Positions 1 through 8,300 of a stretch of DNA of 12,661 bases are shown here, piece by piece. The notes under the pieces were generated by a model, which searched no databases, was not told the DNA's origin, and saw only the letters and a program-made list of their open reading frames with translations. The position numbers and the translations under genes are program-made. Position 1 is the first letter of the stretch; every line of letters starts with the position of its first letter. Source of the DNA: Methanomicrobiales archaeon (GTDB lineage: Archaea > Halobacteriota > Methanomicrobia > Methanomicrobiales > JACTUA01); NCBI GenBank assembly GCA_028678815.1, contig JAJRCS010000150.1:1-12661 (forward strand). The letters are read 5' to 3'.

Positions 1-58
1 GGGAAACATTGGTGCCGGGCCCTGTGCGGAACCCAGGCGGTAGGGGGGCTCCCTCCAT
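1..58 (-). CDS. Possible start of a gene leaving the left edge
   Basis: On the minus strand a GGAGGAGGT motif (complement of 72-80) lies 13 bases before an ATG at 58-56, and the frame stays open for 19 codons to the window edge (translation begins MEGAPLPPGF). The spacing is longer than ideal and the peptide is too short to recognise. If real, this gene would be divergent from the M24 peptidase gene and would share the 59-507 intergenic region. It could equally be chance in GC-rich DNA; sequence to the left would settle it. Confidence 0.2.
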   Translation of the reverse strand, partial: MEGAPLPPGFRTGPGTNVS

Positions 59-333
59 CCTGCGCGTTATTACCTCCTCCAGGTTACTATGGCAACCCCC
101 GATCCACACGGAAGGTTTCGCAGAAAATCCTGGCCGCCCGAAGGAAGAAACCCGACAGGTTAGATTTCGCTGCCTCGTACACATGCCCATGATAATTGAG
201 GGCATTCCTGCACCATGGCCATCGATCTCCGGGAGGAGCGACCCTGATGTCAGGAGGTTCAGAAATACCACCAATTCCACTGGATAAAGCCCGATAAACC
301 GTTCAAATGGTCAACGCTGACGGCTGGATCGGT

Positions 334-350
334 TTCCCTTCGGAAGGGAA
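334..350. repeat. Small perfect hairpin upstream of the peptidase gene
   Basis: TTCCCTT and AAGGGAA flank a CGG loop, a 7-bp perfect stem. It lies before the AT-rich candidate promoter of the M24 peptidase gene. It could be a terminator remnant for something transcribed from the left, or an operator; the sequence alone does not decide. Confidence 0.35.
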
Positions 351-368
351 TTCCGCCTTCGCCACCCG

Positions 369-395
369 CTATAAACTGTATGATGCTATACATAA
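369..395 (+). promoter_or_regulatory. Candidate TATA elements for the M24 peptidase gene
   Basis: Two TATA-like stretches, CTATAAACT (369-377) and CTATACATAA (386-395), stand out in otherwise GC-rich DNA 115-140 bases before the chosen start codon at 508. Archaeal transcription normally starts about 25 bases after the box, which would give an untranslated leader of roughly 90-110 bases. No other AT-rich box lies closer to the gene. Confidence 0.35.
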
Positions 396-507
396 CGGGG
401 GCCCGATCAGGAAGGGCCGGGGCGGCAGGGCAGCCTCCGGAAGGGCGGGTTTAAGCAGCATTACGCCGATTCTCACGGCAGGAAGAGGACCGGAGGCTGA
501 CACGGGG

Positions 508-1701
508 ATGGCGGGAACGGTACCCCTCGGGGAACTCGAAGGCCGGCTCGGCCGGTTCAGGGCCAGGATGGACCGGGATTGCCCGGGCTGGGAGATGGCC
601 GCTATCTTCGGCAGGATCAACCTGTATTACCTCACCGGCACCATCCAGGACGGGGTCCTCCTCGTGCCGGCAGACGGAGATCCCGTCTTCTGGGTGCGGC
701 GGAGCCACGAGCGGGCGCTGGAAGAGTCGCCCCTGCCCTGGATCCGGCCGATGTCCGGTTTCCGGGATGCAGCCCGGGAGACGCCGAAGGTCCCGCAACG
801 GTTTTACCTGGAGACCGAGGTCGTGCCCCTTGCCCTCGCCGAACGGTTCCGGAAGCACTTCCCCTTCTCCGAGGTGCGATCCCTCGACCGGCAGCTCCTG
901 GAGGTCCGCTCGGTGAAGAGCCCCTTCGAGCTCTCCCTCATGGAACGGGCGGGTGCGATCCACGAGAGGGTGCTCGAGGAGTCCGTGCCGGAGCTCCTGC
1001 GGGAAGGGATGACCGAGGCGACCCTCGGCGGCAGGCTCTACGCGGCCATGGTGGAGCAGGGGCACCAGGGCATCGTCCGGTTCGGGAGCTTCAACACCGA
1101 GATCGAGGTGGGGCAGATCGGCTTTGGCGAGAACTCCCTCTACCCCACGTGCTTCGACGGCCCGGGGGGCTGCGCGGGGCTCTGCCCCGCCGCACCGGTC
1201 CTCGGGAGCCCGCACCGGAGGCTGAAACAGGGGGACCTCGTCTTCATCGACAACGCCTGCGGGGTGGAGGGCTACCAGACCGACAAGACCATGACCTACG
1301 CCTTCGGGAAGCCCCTCCCGGAGGAGGCTCTCGGGACCCACCGGCAGTGCGTGGAGATAGAGGACCGGATGGCCCGGATGCTGAAACCCGGCGCCCGGCC
1401 CTCGTCCATCTATGCCGCGGTGATGGAGGACCTTGCACCGGCCTTCCTCGAGAACTTCATGGGGATCGGGGATCGCCGGGTCCGTTTCCTGGGCCACGGG
1501 GTGGGGCTCGTGGTGGACGAGCTGCCAGTGATCGCCCCGGGCTTCGATGCCCCCCTGGAGGAGGGGATGACCATCGCCCTCGAGCCCAAGAAGGGAATCC
1601 CGGGCATTGGGATGGTGGGAACCGAGAACACCTACGTGGTCACCCCCCACGGCGGCGTCTCCCTCACCGGGAGAAACCCGGGCCTGATTCCCGTCCCGTG
1701 A
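508..1701 (+). CDS. M24-family metallopeptidase (Xaa-Pro peptidase-like)
   Basis: The 397-residue protein has the two-domain layout of prolidase/aminopeptidase P: an N-terminal creatinase-like domain (about 10-130) and a C-terminal pita-bread catalytic domain (about 140-390). The expected dinuclear metal ligands are visible: Asp248 (FIDNACG), Asp259 (QTDKTMTY), His330 (LGHGVGL), Glu359 (ALEPKKG) and Glu373 (GTENTYVV). The substrate-site His found seven residues after the ligand His in classical aminopeptidase P is Asp337 here (GHGVGLVVDELP), and the usual VRIED motif reads VGTEN. This suggests a divergent subfamily whose substrate may not be a plain Xaa-Pro peptide. ATG at 508 is chosen because GGAGG lies 11 bases upstream (492-496) and family-like sequence begins there; the frame stays open to an ATG at 307, but that extension is unlike the family. 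The protein has no signal peptide and is probably cytoplasmic. The gene is monocistronic and convergent with the next gene. Confidence 0.85.
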   Translation: MAGTVPLGELEGRLGRFRARMDRDCPGWEMAAIFGRINLYYLTGTIQDGVLLVPADGDPVFWVRRSHERALEESPLPWIRPMSGFRDAARETPKVPQRFYLETEVVPLALAERFRKHFPFSEVRSLDRQLLEVRSVKSPFELSLMERAGAIHERVLEESVPELLREGMTEATLGGRLYAAMVEQGHQGIVRFGSFNTEIEVGQIGFGENSLYPTCFDGPGGCAGLCPAAPVLGSPHRRLKQGDLVFIDNACGVEGYQTDKTMTYAFGKPLPEEALGTHRQCVEIEDRMARMLKPGARPSSIYAAVMEDLAPAFLENFMGIGDRRVRFLGHGVGLVVDELPVIAPGFDAPLEEGMTIALEPKKGIPGIGMVGTENTYVVTPHGGVSLTGRNPGLIPVP

Positions 1702-1774
1702 TGCCGGGGGGAAGGCCGCGGGGGAGAAGACCCGGGTGCCAGGGGGGGAAAGGAGATCCGGGCTCCTGCGGTCA

Positions 1775-1824
1775 ACTGTATGGGAATACAGTACCCACTG
1801 CCGGGACCGGGGGCCCTGTGGCCC
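1775..1824. terminator. Convergent-gene hairpins, probable terminator region
   Basis: Two perfect hairpins lie in the 123-base gap between convergent genes: ACTGTAT-GGGA-ATACAGT (1775-1792) and GGGCC-CTGT-GGCCC (1811-1824). The second ends directly against the stop codon of the minus-strand secreted protein gene. No long T tract follows on either strand, so termination is inferred from position and structure only. Confidence 0.45.
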
Positions 1825-2754
1825 TCAGTTTCTCCTCGCCAGGAAGAGGACGGCCGCCCCGAAGAGGGCTGACAGGACGAGGATGAGCGGGAGAGGGACC
1901 CCCGGGGTGGTGGTGGTGGCCGGGATGGTGGGGGCGGGGGTGCTCACCGGAGGGGTCCGGGTGAGGGTGGCGGTGCCCTCGCCATTGACGAGGGTCGTCG
2001 CTTCCGTGGATACGGGCGTCTCCGGTTCACCGGGGGAGAGGATGATGCGCATGGAGACGTTATCGATGTTCCCCTCGGCCACCGCGCTCGGGTTCTGGAA
2101 GTCGCCGATGGTGGAGAGGAGGATCCGGTCCATGGGCCCCAGGTACTGGACGGCCGAGAGGGTATAGCCCCAGAGGGTGGTCTGGTTGGAGAGGAAGCTC
2201 ACGGCGATCCCCGCCGACCTCTTCTCACGGTCGTACGAGAGGATGACATGGTACGGGATCCCGTCCTCGAACCGGACAGAGGGGCCCCCGTAGGACTGGC
2301 TGTAGGACGATACCTCCCTTCTCTGGTTCTGCTGGTCGATGGTCCGGATCCAGACGATCTTCCCATAGGGGCCGTTCTCGAACTCCGTGAAGATGGTCGT
2401 CCCCTGGTTGATGGACATGTCCCGGTTCCCGAGGCCGAGCCGGAAGGAGGACTGGAAATCGGTCTTCGAGGGGTAGAGATCGTACTCGAGCCGGAAGGAC
2501 TCGCCGATGTAGGGCACCTTCTTGTACACGAAGGTGTTCGTCGAGTCCCTGAGGGCATAGTGGTACATGCCCATGGCCTCGTCCCAGTGGTTCGTATACG
2601 GGTTGTTCGTCACCCAGTTGGGATCAGAAGAAAAGTCGGTGGAGTAGACGACGACCGACGTCTCGGCACACCGGACCATGCCGGCTACTGAGGCGAGGAT
2701 GAGGAGCGTGAGCACGAAGGGGCGGAGGTGCCGCCCCGGTAATCCCCTGGTCAT
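1825..2754 (-). CDS. Secreted membrane-anchored lectin-fold-like protein
   Basis: The product (309 residues from the chosen start) is an exported surface protein of unknown ligand. Residues 1-30 form a signal peptide (Arg-rich start, hydrophobic core around LTLLILASVAG, likely cut after RCA). Residues 35-238 look like a beta-sandwich of the concanavalin A/laminin-G type: alternating polar and aromatic strands, starting with the common YSTDFSSDPNW opening and ending DNVSMRI. Residues 239-284 are a Thr/Pro-rich stalk, likely glycosylated, and 286-306 are a membrane helix followed by ARRN, so the protein should be held on the outer face of the membrane by its C terminus. ATG at 2754 is preferred over the upstream ATG at 2832 because AAGGAG lies 7 bases before it and the signal peptide starts there; the longer form would also begin about at the promoter. 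The fold call rests on pattern only; no catalytic motif is seen. Confidence 0.75.
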   Translation of the reverse strand: MTRGLPGRHLRPFVLTLLILASVAGMVRCAETSVVVYSTDFSSDPNWVTNNPYTNHWDEAMGMYHYALRDSTNTFVYKKVPYIGESFRLEYDLYPSKTDFQSSFRLGLGNRDMSINQGTTIFTEFENGPYGKIVWIRTIDQQNQRREVSSYSQSYGGPSVRFEDGIPYHVILSYDREKRSAGIAVSFLSNQTTLWGYTLSAVQYLGPMDRILLSTIGDFQNPSAVAEGNIDNVSMRIILSPGEPETPVSTEATTLVNGEGTATLTRTPPVSTPAPTIPATTTTPGVPLPLILVLSALFGAAVLFLARRN

Positions 2755-2797
2755 AACGGGACTCCTTAACCTGCAGGTCCCCCGGCTCTGGACAGGG

Positions 2798-2820
2798 ACC
2801 TGTGTAAATCTAGTACAGGT
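2798..2820. promoter_or_regulatory. Inverted repeat at predicted start of transcription
   Basis: ACCTGT (2798-2803) and ACAGGT (2815-2820) form a perfect 6-bp inverted repeat with an 11-base AT-rich spacer. Its position, just downstream of the minus-strand TATA box and over the expected transcription start of the secreted protein gene, fits an operator for a dimeric repressor. That role is inference; no regulator gene is present in the window. Confidence 0.4.
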
Positions 2821-2830
2821 GTACTCGCTC

Positions 2831-2840
2831 ATTTATATGT
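2831..2840 (-). promoter_or_regulatory. TATA box of the secreted protein gene
   Basis: Read on the minus strand the sequence is ACATATAAAT, close to the archaeal TATA consensus and the strongest AT run in the 2755-2957 divergent intergenic region. Transcription would start near 2805-2812, giving a leader of about 50-58 bases before the ATG at 2754. Confidence 0.6.
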
Positions 2841-2960
2841 ATGCTGGCTGATCCGGGGTGTGGCTGCCCCTCCACCGGGGGCCCATAAACCGCAGGATGC
2901 TCTATCCAAACGGGCGCGCTTCACTATCTTCATTACCTGCACCCCCTCAGGTGTACAGTG

Positions 2961-3677
2961 ATGCAGGACCGGGCGGGAACGGGAGACGCGCAGAAATACC
3001 AGAAGTTCAAGAAGGTGGATGGCGCCACCTACGAGAAGGTGAACACCTTCCTCAGGAAGAGGACCTATGTCACCGCCCGGGAGTGGGCCATCGCCCGGCT
3101 CTGCGCCGATTTCAAGACGACGGGGGGATCGGAGATGACCTTCATCGGCGAGCACCTCCCCGAGCTCGTTCCCTTCATGACCGACACCTACACCCCCCAG
3201 GCCGTGAACCAGGCCCGGAGCGCCTTCAAGCGGAAGGTGAAGAAGGCGGGGGCGACCTTCTTCTACGGGGCCATGTGCGGCTTCTTCACCGCCGAGGAGC
3301 TGGACGACATCCTCTTCGAGGCGAGCGAGGTGGCGAAGTTCCTCCTCGAGGTGGAGGGGACGAGCCTGGACATCGACGAGGAGATCTCCATCGAGGACCG
3401 GATCACCGATGTCATGCGCAACGTCGCCGAGTCCGCGGCAAAGCTCCGGAGGTCCCGCGAGTCGGGCGAGGAGCAGGAGGGGGCGGTCCACGATGAGCCG
3501 GCTGGCCCGGGCGAGGACCAGGCAGGGAGCGAGGAGAGGAACCCGGTTCCGGAAGGCCAGGAGGGAGATGTTCCGGATCCGGGTGCACCGGTTGAGGTAC
3601 AGGCCCGGGAAACCTCCGCCGAAGTTCCGGATCAGGACCGGGAGGCCGGACCACCCGGCGGGGAAGGGGGAGCCTAG
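2961..3677 (+). CDS. Conserved archaeal protein, DUF5806-like
   Basis: The product has 238 residues and no known function. Residues about 10-165 are a compact, mostly helical domain with family-like blocks (YQKFKKVDGATYEKVNTFL, YVTAREWAIARLCADF, LPELVPFMTDTYTPQAVNQA, FFTAEELDDILFEASEVAKF). I recall this pattern from the DUF5806 family shared by haloarchaea and methanogens; that assignment is from memory. The tail, about 165-238, is acidic and rich in Pro, Gly and Glu and is probably disordered. No membrane segment or catalytic motif is seen; the conserved Trp, Tyr and Arg residues could mean nucleic-acid or protein binding, but nothing shows it. ATG at 2961 has AGGTG 7 bases upstream; GTG at 2958 is an adjacent alternative. 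The stop is 3 bases before the phosphohexomutase start, so the two genes form an operon. Confidence 0.75.
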   Translation: MQDRAGTGDAQKYQKFKKVDGATYEKVNTFLRKRTYVTAREWAIARLCADFKTTGGSEMTFIGEHLPELVPFMTDTYTPQAVNQARSAFKRKVKKAGATFFYGAMCGFFTAEELDDILFEASEVAKFLLEVEGTSLDIDEEISIEDRITDVMRNVAESAAKLRRSRESGEEQEGAVHDEPAGPGEDQAGSEERNPVPEGQEGDVPDPGAPVEVQARETSAEVPDQDREAGPPGGEGGA

Positions 3678-3680
3678 TCC

Positions 3681-5051
3681 ATGGGAGGGGAGACGGGCAG
3701 GAAGCGCCTCTTCGGGACGAACGGGGTGCGCGGGGTCGTCGGCGAGGATATGCACCCCGAGCTCGTGCTCCGGATCGGGGCGGCCCTCGGGTCGATGCGG
3801 AGGGGCCGGATCGCGGTGGGGCGGGACACCCGGACCTCGGGGCCGGCCCTCGCGAGTGCCCTCCGGGCAGGGATCCTCGCCACGGGGTCCGACGTGGTGG
3901 ACCTCGGGGTCCTCCCCACCCCGGCCCTCCAGTTCATCGTCCGGGGCGGCGGGTTCTCCGGCGGGGCCGTGGTGACGGCGTCCCACAACCCCCCCGAGTA
4001 CAACGGGGTGAAGATCATCGACACCGACGGGACCGAGATGGGGGATGCCGGGGTGATCCGGCTCGAGGAGCGGATCTTCTCCCGCCGGTTCGAGCTCGCC
4101 CCGTGGGACCGGGTCGGCAGGCCCGTGTCTGCCCCTGACCGGATCGAGGAGTACATCGCGGCGGTGGCCGGGCATTTCCCGCCGGGAACCGGCGAGGGCC
4201 TCACCGTGGTGGTGGACCCGGGTTCCGGTGCCGGCTCACGGACCACCCCGGAGATCCTCACCCGGATGGGGTGCAGGGTCCATACCCTGAATGCCATCGA
4301 GGACGGTACCTTCCCCGGCCGGGCACCGGAACCGTCGGCAGAGGGGCTCAGGCCCCTCGCGGAGATGGTGAAGGCCACGGGGGCCGGCCTGGGCATGGCC
4401 CATGACGGCGATGCGGACCGGACGGTCTTCATCGATGAGAAGGGACGCTTTCTCGAGGAGAACCGGGAGTTCGCCCTCATCGCCCGGGACCTCTGCACGG
4501 CCCGGAAGGGGGTCGTCGTCGCGCCGGTGAGCACCTCGCGGATGGTCGAGGACGTGGCAGGCAGGCTCGGCTGCACCATGGATTACACGGCCGTCGGGTC
4601 CATCTACGTGGCGAGGAGGATGATGGATCTCCTGGCAGGAGGCACTCCGGTGGTCATGGGAGGTGAGGGGAACGGGGGCATCATCTACCCGGACCACCAG
4701 TTCTGCCGGGACGGGGCCATGACGGCCGCGAAGCTCGTCTCCATCCTCTCCGGTTCGGGGAAGCCCCTCTCCGGGATCGCCGGTTCGCTCCCCCGGTACC
4801 ACATGATCAAGGAGAAGATCCGGATAGGAGATGCCCGGGGCCTCATGAAGAGCCTGGTGGAGCGGTACGAGGGGGAGAAGCCCGACCTGACCGACGGGAT
4901 GCGCCTGAACCGGGACGACTCCTGGGCCCTCGTCCGGCCCTCGGGCACCGAGCCCCTCGTCCGGATCACCGTCGAGTCCCCGAGGAAGCAGGTGGCCGCC
5001 GACCTCCTCGGGGAGATCCAGGAGGCGATTCAGGCTTACCCTGGGGAGTAA
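3681..5051 (+). CDS. glmM: Phosphoglucosamine/phosphomannomutase (GlmM-type)
   Basis: This 456-residue alpha-D-phosphohexomutase interconverts hexose 6- and 1-phosphates through an enzyme phosphoserine. All four hallmark motifs are in order: the active Ser101 in TASHNPPEYNG, the Mg-binding DGDADR at 242-247, the sugar-specificity loop GGEGNGG at 327-333, and the phosphate-binding RPSGTEP at 419-425. Length is normal for the family. In methanogens such enzymes make glucosamine-1-phosphate for UDP-GlcNAc, and thereby N-glycans and other surface sugars; some paralogues prefer mannose or glucose phosphates, so substrate identity is less sure than the family. The ATG at 3681 has a GGGGGAG run about 10 bases upstream, overlapping the end of the preceding gene. 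Expression should come from the promoter ahead of the DUF5806-like gene. The product is cytoplasmic. Confidence 0.9.
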   Translation: MGGETGRKRLFGTNGVRGVVGEDMHPELVLRIGAALGSMRRGRIAVGRDTRTSGPALASALRAGILATGSDVVDLGVLPTPALQFIVRGGGFSGGAVVTASHNPPEYNGVKIIDTDGTEMGDAGVIRLEERIFSRRFELAPWDRVGRPVSAPDRIEEYIAAVAGHFPPGTGEGLTVVVDPGSGAGSRTTPEILTRMGCRVHTLNAIEDGTFPGRAPEPSAEGLRPLAEMVKATGAGLGMAHDGDADRTVFIDEKGRFLEENREFALIARDLCTARKGVVVAPVSTSRMVEDVAGRLGCTMDYTAVGSIYVARRMMDLLAGGTPVVMGGEGNGGIIYPDHQFCRDGAMTAAKLVSILSGSGKPLSGIAGSLPRYHMIKEKIRIGDARGLMKSLVERYEGEKPDLTDGMRLNRDDSWALVRPSGTEPLVRITVESPRKQVAADLLGEIQEAIQAYPGE

Positions 5052-5081
5052 CCCCTCCGGCATACCGGGTTCGCACGCGGT

Positions 5082-5122
5082 CGCCGGGGTATCCCGGCGA
5101 TGCCGGGATCCCGGTTATTTTT
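5082..5122 (+). terminator. Terminator after the phosphohexomutase operon
   Basis: A 7-bp perfect hairpin (CGCCGGG, loop GTAT, CCCGGCG at 5082-5099) is followed by the palindrome CCGGGATCCCGG (5103-5114) and then the T-rich run TTATTTTT (5115-5122). Structure plus T tract, 30 bases after the stop codon, makes this the best terminator in the window. Confidence 0.7.
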
Positions 5123-5200
5123 CCCTTCCCTGCAGGGGCGGGGGGGCCGGCACGGTAGTACCTCGATAAAAAACAGAAATACTCCCCTTTCATCCCAAAA

Positions 5201-5219
5201 GAATGGTCAGAATCCATTC
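5201..5219. promoter_or_regulatory. Inverted repeat in the AT-rich intergenic region
   Basis: GAATGG (5201-5206) and CCATTC (5214-5219) form a perfect 6-bp inverted repeat with a 7-base spacer. It lies in the AT-rich stretch 5150-5345 that precedes the solenoid gene. It is a possible regulator binding site upstream of that promoter; the function is inferred only from location. Confidence 0.3.
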
Positions 5220-5260
5220 ATTAACTTTTAATACTCCTCAAAAGCCGGTAAAGGGCCAAT

Positions 5261-5333
5261 CTTTTATAATTTTCCTCAAATACGTTTTCTAATTCGTTTA
5301 ATGAAAAGTTTTCAATCGAAATGATTATAAGTA
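5261..5333 (+). promoter_or_regulatory. Promoter island of the solenoid gene
   Basis: Two TATA-like boxes are present: CTTTTATAATTTT (5261-5273) and GATTATAAGTAA (5323-5334). Between them is the palindrome TGAAAA-G-TTTTCA (5302-5314). The second box is centred only about 18 bases before the ATG at 5346, too close for usual archaeal start-site spacing if that ATG is used. It would instead suit a transcript starting near 5352 with translation from GTG 5367. The first box would give a leader of about 50 bases to the ATG. The region is strikingly AT-rich next to very GC-rich genes. Confidence 0.45.
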
Positions 5334-5345
5334 AAATCGGGCCAT

Positions 5346-8300
5346 ATGTTGTATTGCGGGATCCCCGTGCCAGCCGCCCCCAATATATCCCATATCAGGA
5401 AGAAGATCCACCAGGCCCTCCTACATAAAGATCTCGATGGCATCAGGGGCATCCTGGAGGATGTCCGGACCATCCAGAAGCGGAAGGAGCGGCGGGCCAT
5501 CCTCTCCGTTATCCACGAGGCCATCAAGGAGGCCATCTTCAAGGAGAACGTCCCCGACTTCCTCATCTTTTTAGGCGACCTTCCCTTCACCGAGATCCAG
5601 GAGGTGGCGGACCGGTCCATCAAGGCCTACATCGCGACGAGGAACGAGAAGTGGCTCCAGAAGACCATCGAGCTCTGCCACGGCCTCGACCGGAAGAACT
5701 ACCAGTCCAAGATCTTCTCGGTGGTCTCGAAGGAGCTCATCGAGGCCGGGGTTGCCCAGAAGGACCAGCAGCTGATGGAACGGGGGATGTCCACCATCCA
5801 CATGATCAGCTTCCGGAAGCACCGGTCGAGCATCATGATGGACATCATCCCCATGATCATCGTCTGGAGCGTCTCCACCGAGGACGACCGGCACCTCTAC
5901 ACCTCCCTCCAGCTCATCGATGTCATCGGGGATGTCTCCAAGCGCTCCATCCTCCACTCGGAGATCGCAAAGGCCATCGGGATGATCGGCATCCTCCAGC
6001 GGGACATCCGGGGCGTCCGGGAGGCCGTGAAGATCGCCATTATCATCAAGCAGAAGCAGCGCCGGATCACCTGCATCTCCCACATCTCCGAGCGGGCCTG
6101 GTCCTCGCCCCTCGGGAAGCAGCTGGAGGACGTGGTCAGCTTCATGAACCTCATGGGAGAGGTGCCCCAGCCGAGGAAGTACGAGATCCTCGCGGTCCTC
6201 ATCGAGCATCTCCTCAACCGGGTGAAGGACAAGAAACAGATCAACTACACCCTCCAGAACCTCGTCGATAAGATATCGGCGTCCCGGGAGTGCATCGTCC
6301 TCAAGCTCGTGAAGAAGGCCGAGCTCTCGGGGGATAAGGGGTACTTCGAGCGGGCCGTGGAGTTCAACGAGCAGATCACCGACGCCACCCACATCCCCAT
6401 CAAGGAGATCATCGCCTCGGCGAGCTCGGTCGTCGAGAAGACCGGGGACGTGAGCCTCCTCATGAAGACCGTGCCCCTCCTGGACATGGTGGCAAAGACC
6501 TCCGAGGAGTCGTACCTCCCCCAGTACCTCATGGTCTCCGACACCCTCCTCAAGCGGGGCAACCTCCAGAACGCCGTGGAGATCTTCGCCCGGATCGGCG
6601 GGCCGCTGGAGAGCGCGAACAAGGTGGCCATGGACACCTGCGTCCGGATCCTCCGGGAGGGGATCTTCCGGGACGAGACCGAGATCCTCAAGGAGAAGAT
6701 CCTCGCCCCCATGGACCCCGAGACCCGGGACTTTGTCATCAACCGGGCGGTCACCGAGTTCTGCACGGACGCGGAGTTCGTGGACATCATCGCCCACCTC
6801 CCCTCCCTCCAGTCCCTCACCCTCGCCCACCGGACGCCCGGGGTCCTCATCCCCGAGTGCATCCGGATCCTCATCGAGCGGAACTTCATCGAGTTCCAGG
6901 ACCCCTCGGCCCTCCTCTCCCTGGCGAACCAGATCCCGAACCGGGCCGAGAAGGAGCAGATCGTCTCGGCCATCGTCATCGGGATCGCGAAGGTGGGGGT
7001 GGCCCACAAGAACCGGGACCTCCTCCAGCGGGCGGTCGGCCTCTCCTGCGAGATCAAGGAGCAGCGGCCCCGGTCCGAGGCCCTCGGGCACATCATCGAC
7101 CAGGCGACCCTCCTCGCCGTGGAGCAGGGGGATCTCGACCTCCTCCACCGGATGATGAAGTGGACGGGGTCCCTCCTCGAGCGGGACTTCAAGCTCTATG
7201 CCATCGACAGCGTCATCAAGGGGATGATCACCTACGGCATCCACCACCAGTCCCCCAAGGCCCTGGACGAGGCGTACCTCATCACCCACACGGTGGACGA
7301 CCCGTCCCTCCAGCAGCAGCAGCGGGAGGCCATCATCGAGGGGCTCGTCCGGGTCGGGTGTATCCGGCTCACGACAGCGGTCACCCCCATCACCCCGGAG
7401 GCCCTGAAGTTCGAGATCGAGCCCTTTGACCGGGCCCTCTCCCTCCTCCTGGAGAGCGTGAACCGGTCCCAGCTCTCCCTCAAGATCTCGAAGTTCATCG
7501 ATATCATCCTCGAGTACGCCCAGGCGGCGAACCGGCAGGAGTTCCTCATCCCCCTCACGATGTTCATCCTGAACATCGAGGACCGGCTCGAGCGGAACGC
7601 CATGTTCTACCGGATCTCGGGGAACTTCCGGGATGTCATGGAGGACCTCGAGTCCACCGACCCCTACGAGATCGTCGCCGCGGTCCTCCAGCGCCTCCAG
7701 AGCGGGAACGTCTCGCCCCTCGTCCTGGACCTCATCCACCGGCTCCTCGAGCAGACGCCGGATTCGTACAAGAAGTTCGCGGGGCTCTGCAACCTCGCGG
7801 ACTCGTACTACTCCATCCAGGAGCGGGACAAGGGGACGGAGATCTTAAAGAAGGTGTACAGCAACCTCTCGTCCCTCACCGATGCCTACGAGCGGGCCCG
7901 GATCCTCGCCGATCTCGCGGGGATGCTCGCCCGGGTGGACGAGGCCCTCGCCCGGGACTGCCTGGAGGCGGCCATCGCCCTCCTCAACCAGGTCCGGGAC
8001 GAGAAGGGGTCGCTCCTCAGGAAGCACATCGTCTTTGCCATCCTCTCCCTCCACACGCTGAAGACCCAGGAGGAGAACCTGGAGACCGCCCTCGACCTCG
8101 TGAAGCAGATCGAGGATCCCACCGAGTACGTGAACGCCCTCATCGCCATTCTCTCCATGGTCATCACGGGGGACAAGGCGAAGGAGATCCTCGCGAATAT
8201 CTACGACGCCATCGCGGCCATCCCCTCGACGTACGAGCGCGTGGCCATGCTCCTCGACGTGGTCCCCCTCGCCGAGCAGTACGGGGACCCCAACGACGCC

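Larger units (their letters stand above)
1..507. other. Leader region with no convincing gene
   Basis: I see no convincing protein gene here. The one open frame covering most of 9-287 (+) has no ribosome binding site and its translation resembles no family I recognise. The in-frame extension of the downstream peptidase (307-507) is low in family-like residues and contains promoter-like AT-rich DNA, so I treat it as untranslated. Small dyads are present: CCTGA-TG-TCAGG at 243-254, and the hairpin at 334-350 listed separately. On the minus strand, a strong purine-rich ribosome-binding-like stretch (complement of 72-80) precedes a possible start at 58 (see the separate low-confidence entry). Confidence 0.55.

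Noticed and set aside
451..1886. Long open frames antisense to and overlapping the M24 peptidase gene
   Set aside because: Low-complexity Pro/Arg/Gly/His translations typical of shadow frames; the M24 frame carries all catalytic motifs.
5170..5345. A box C/D small RNA in the AT-rich region before the solenoid gene
   Set aside because: TGATTA and CTGA-like strings occur, but no properly spaced C and D boxes with guides could be found.
5571..7739. A 722-codon open frame antisense to the solenoid gene
   Set aside because: Its acidic, Leu/Asp/Glu/Val-rich translation is the mirror of biased GC-rich codons on the plus strand; no start signal or family resemblance.
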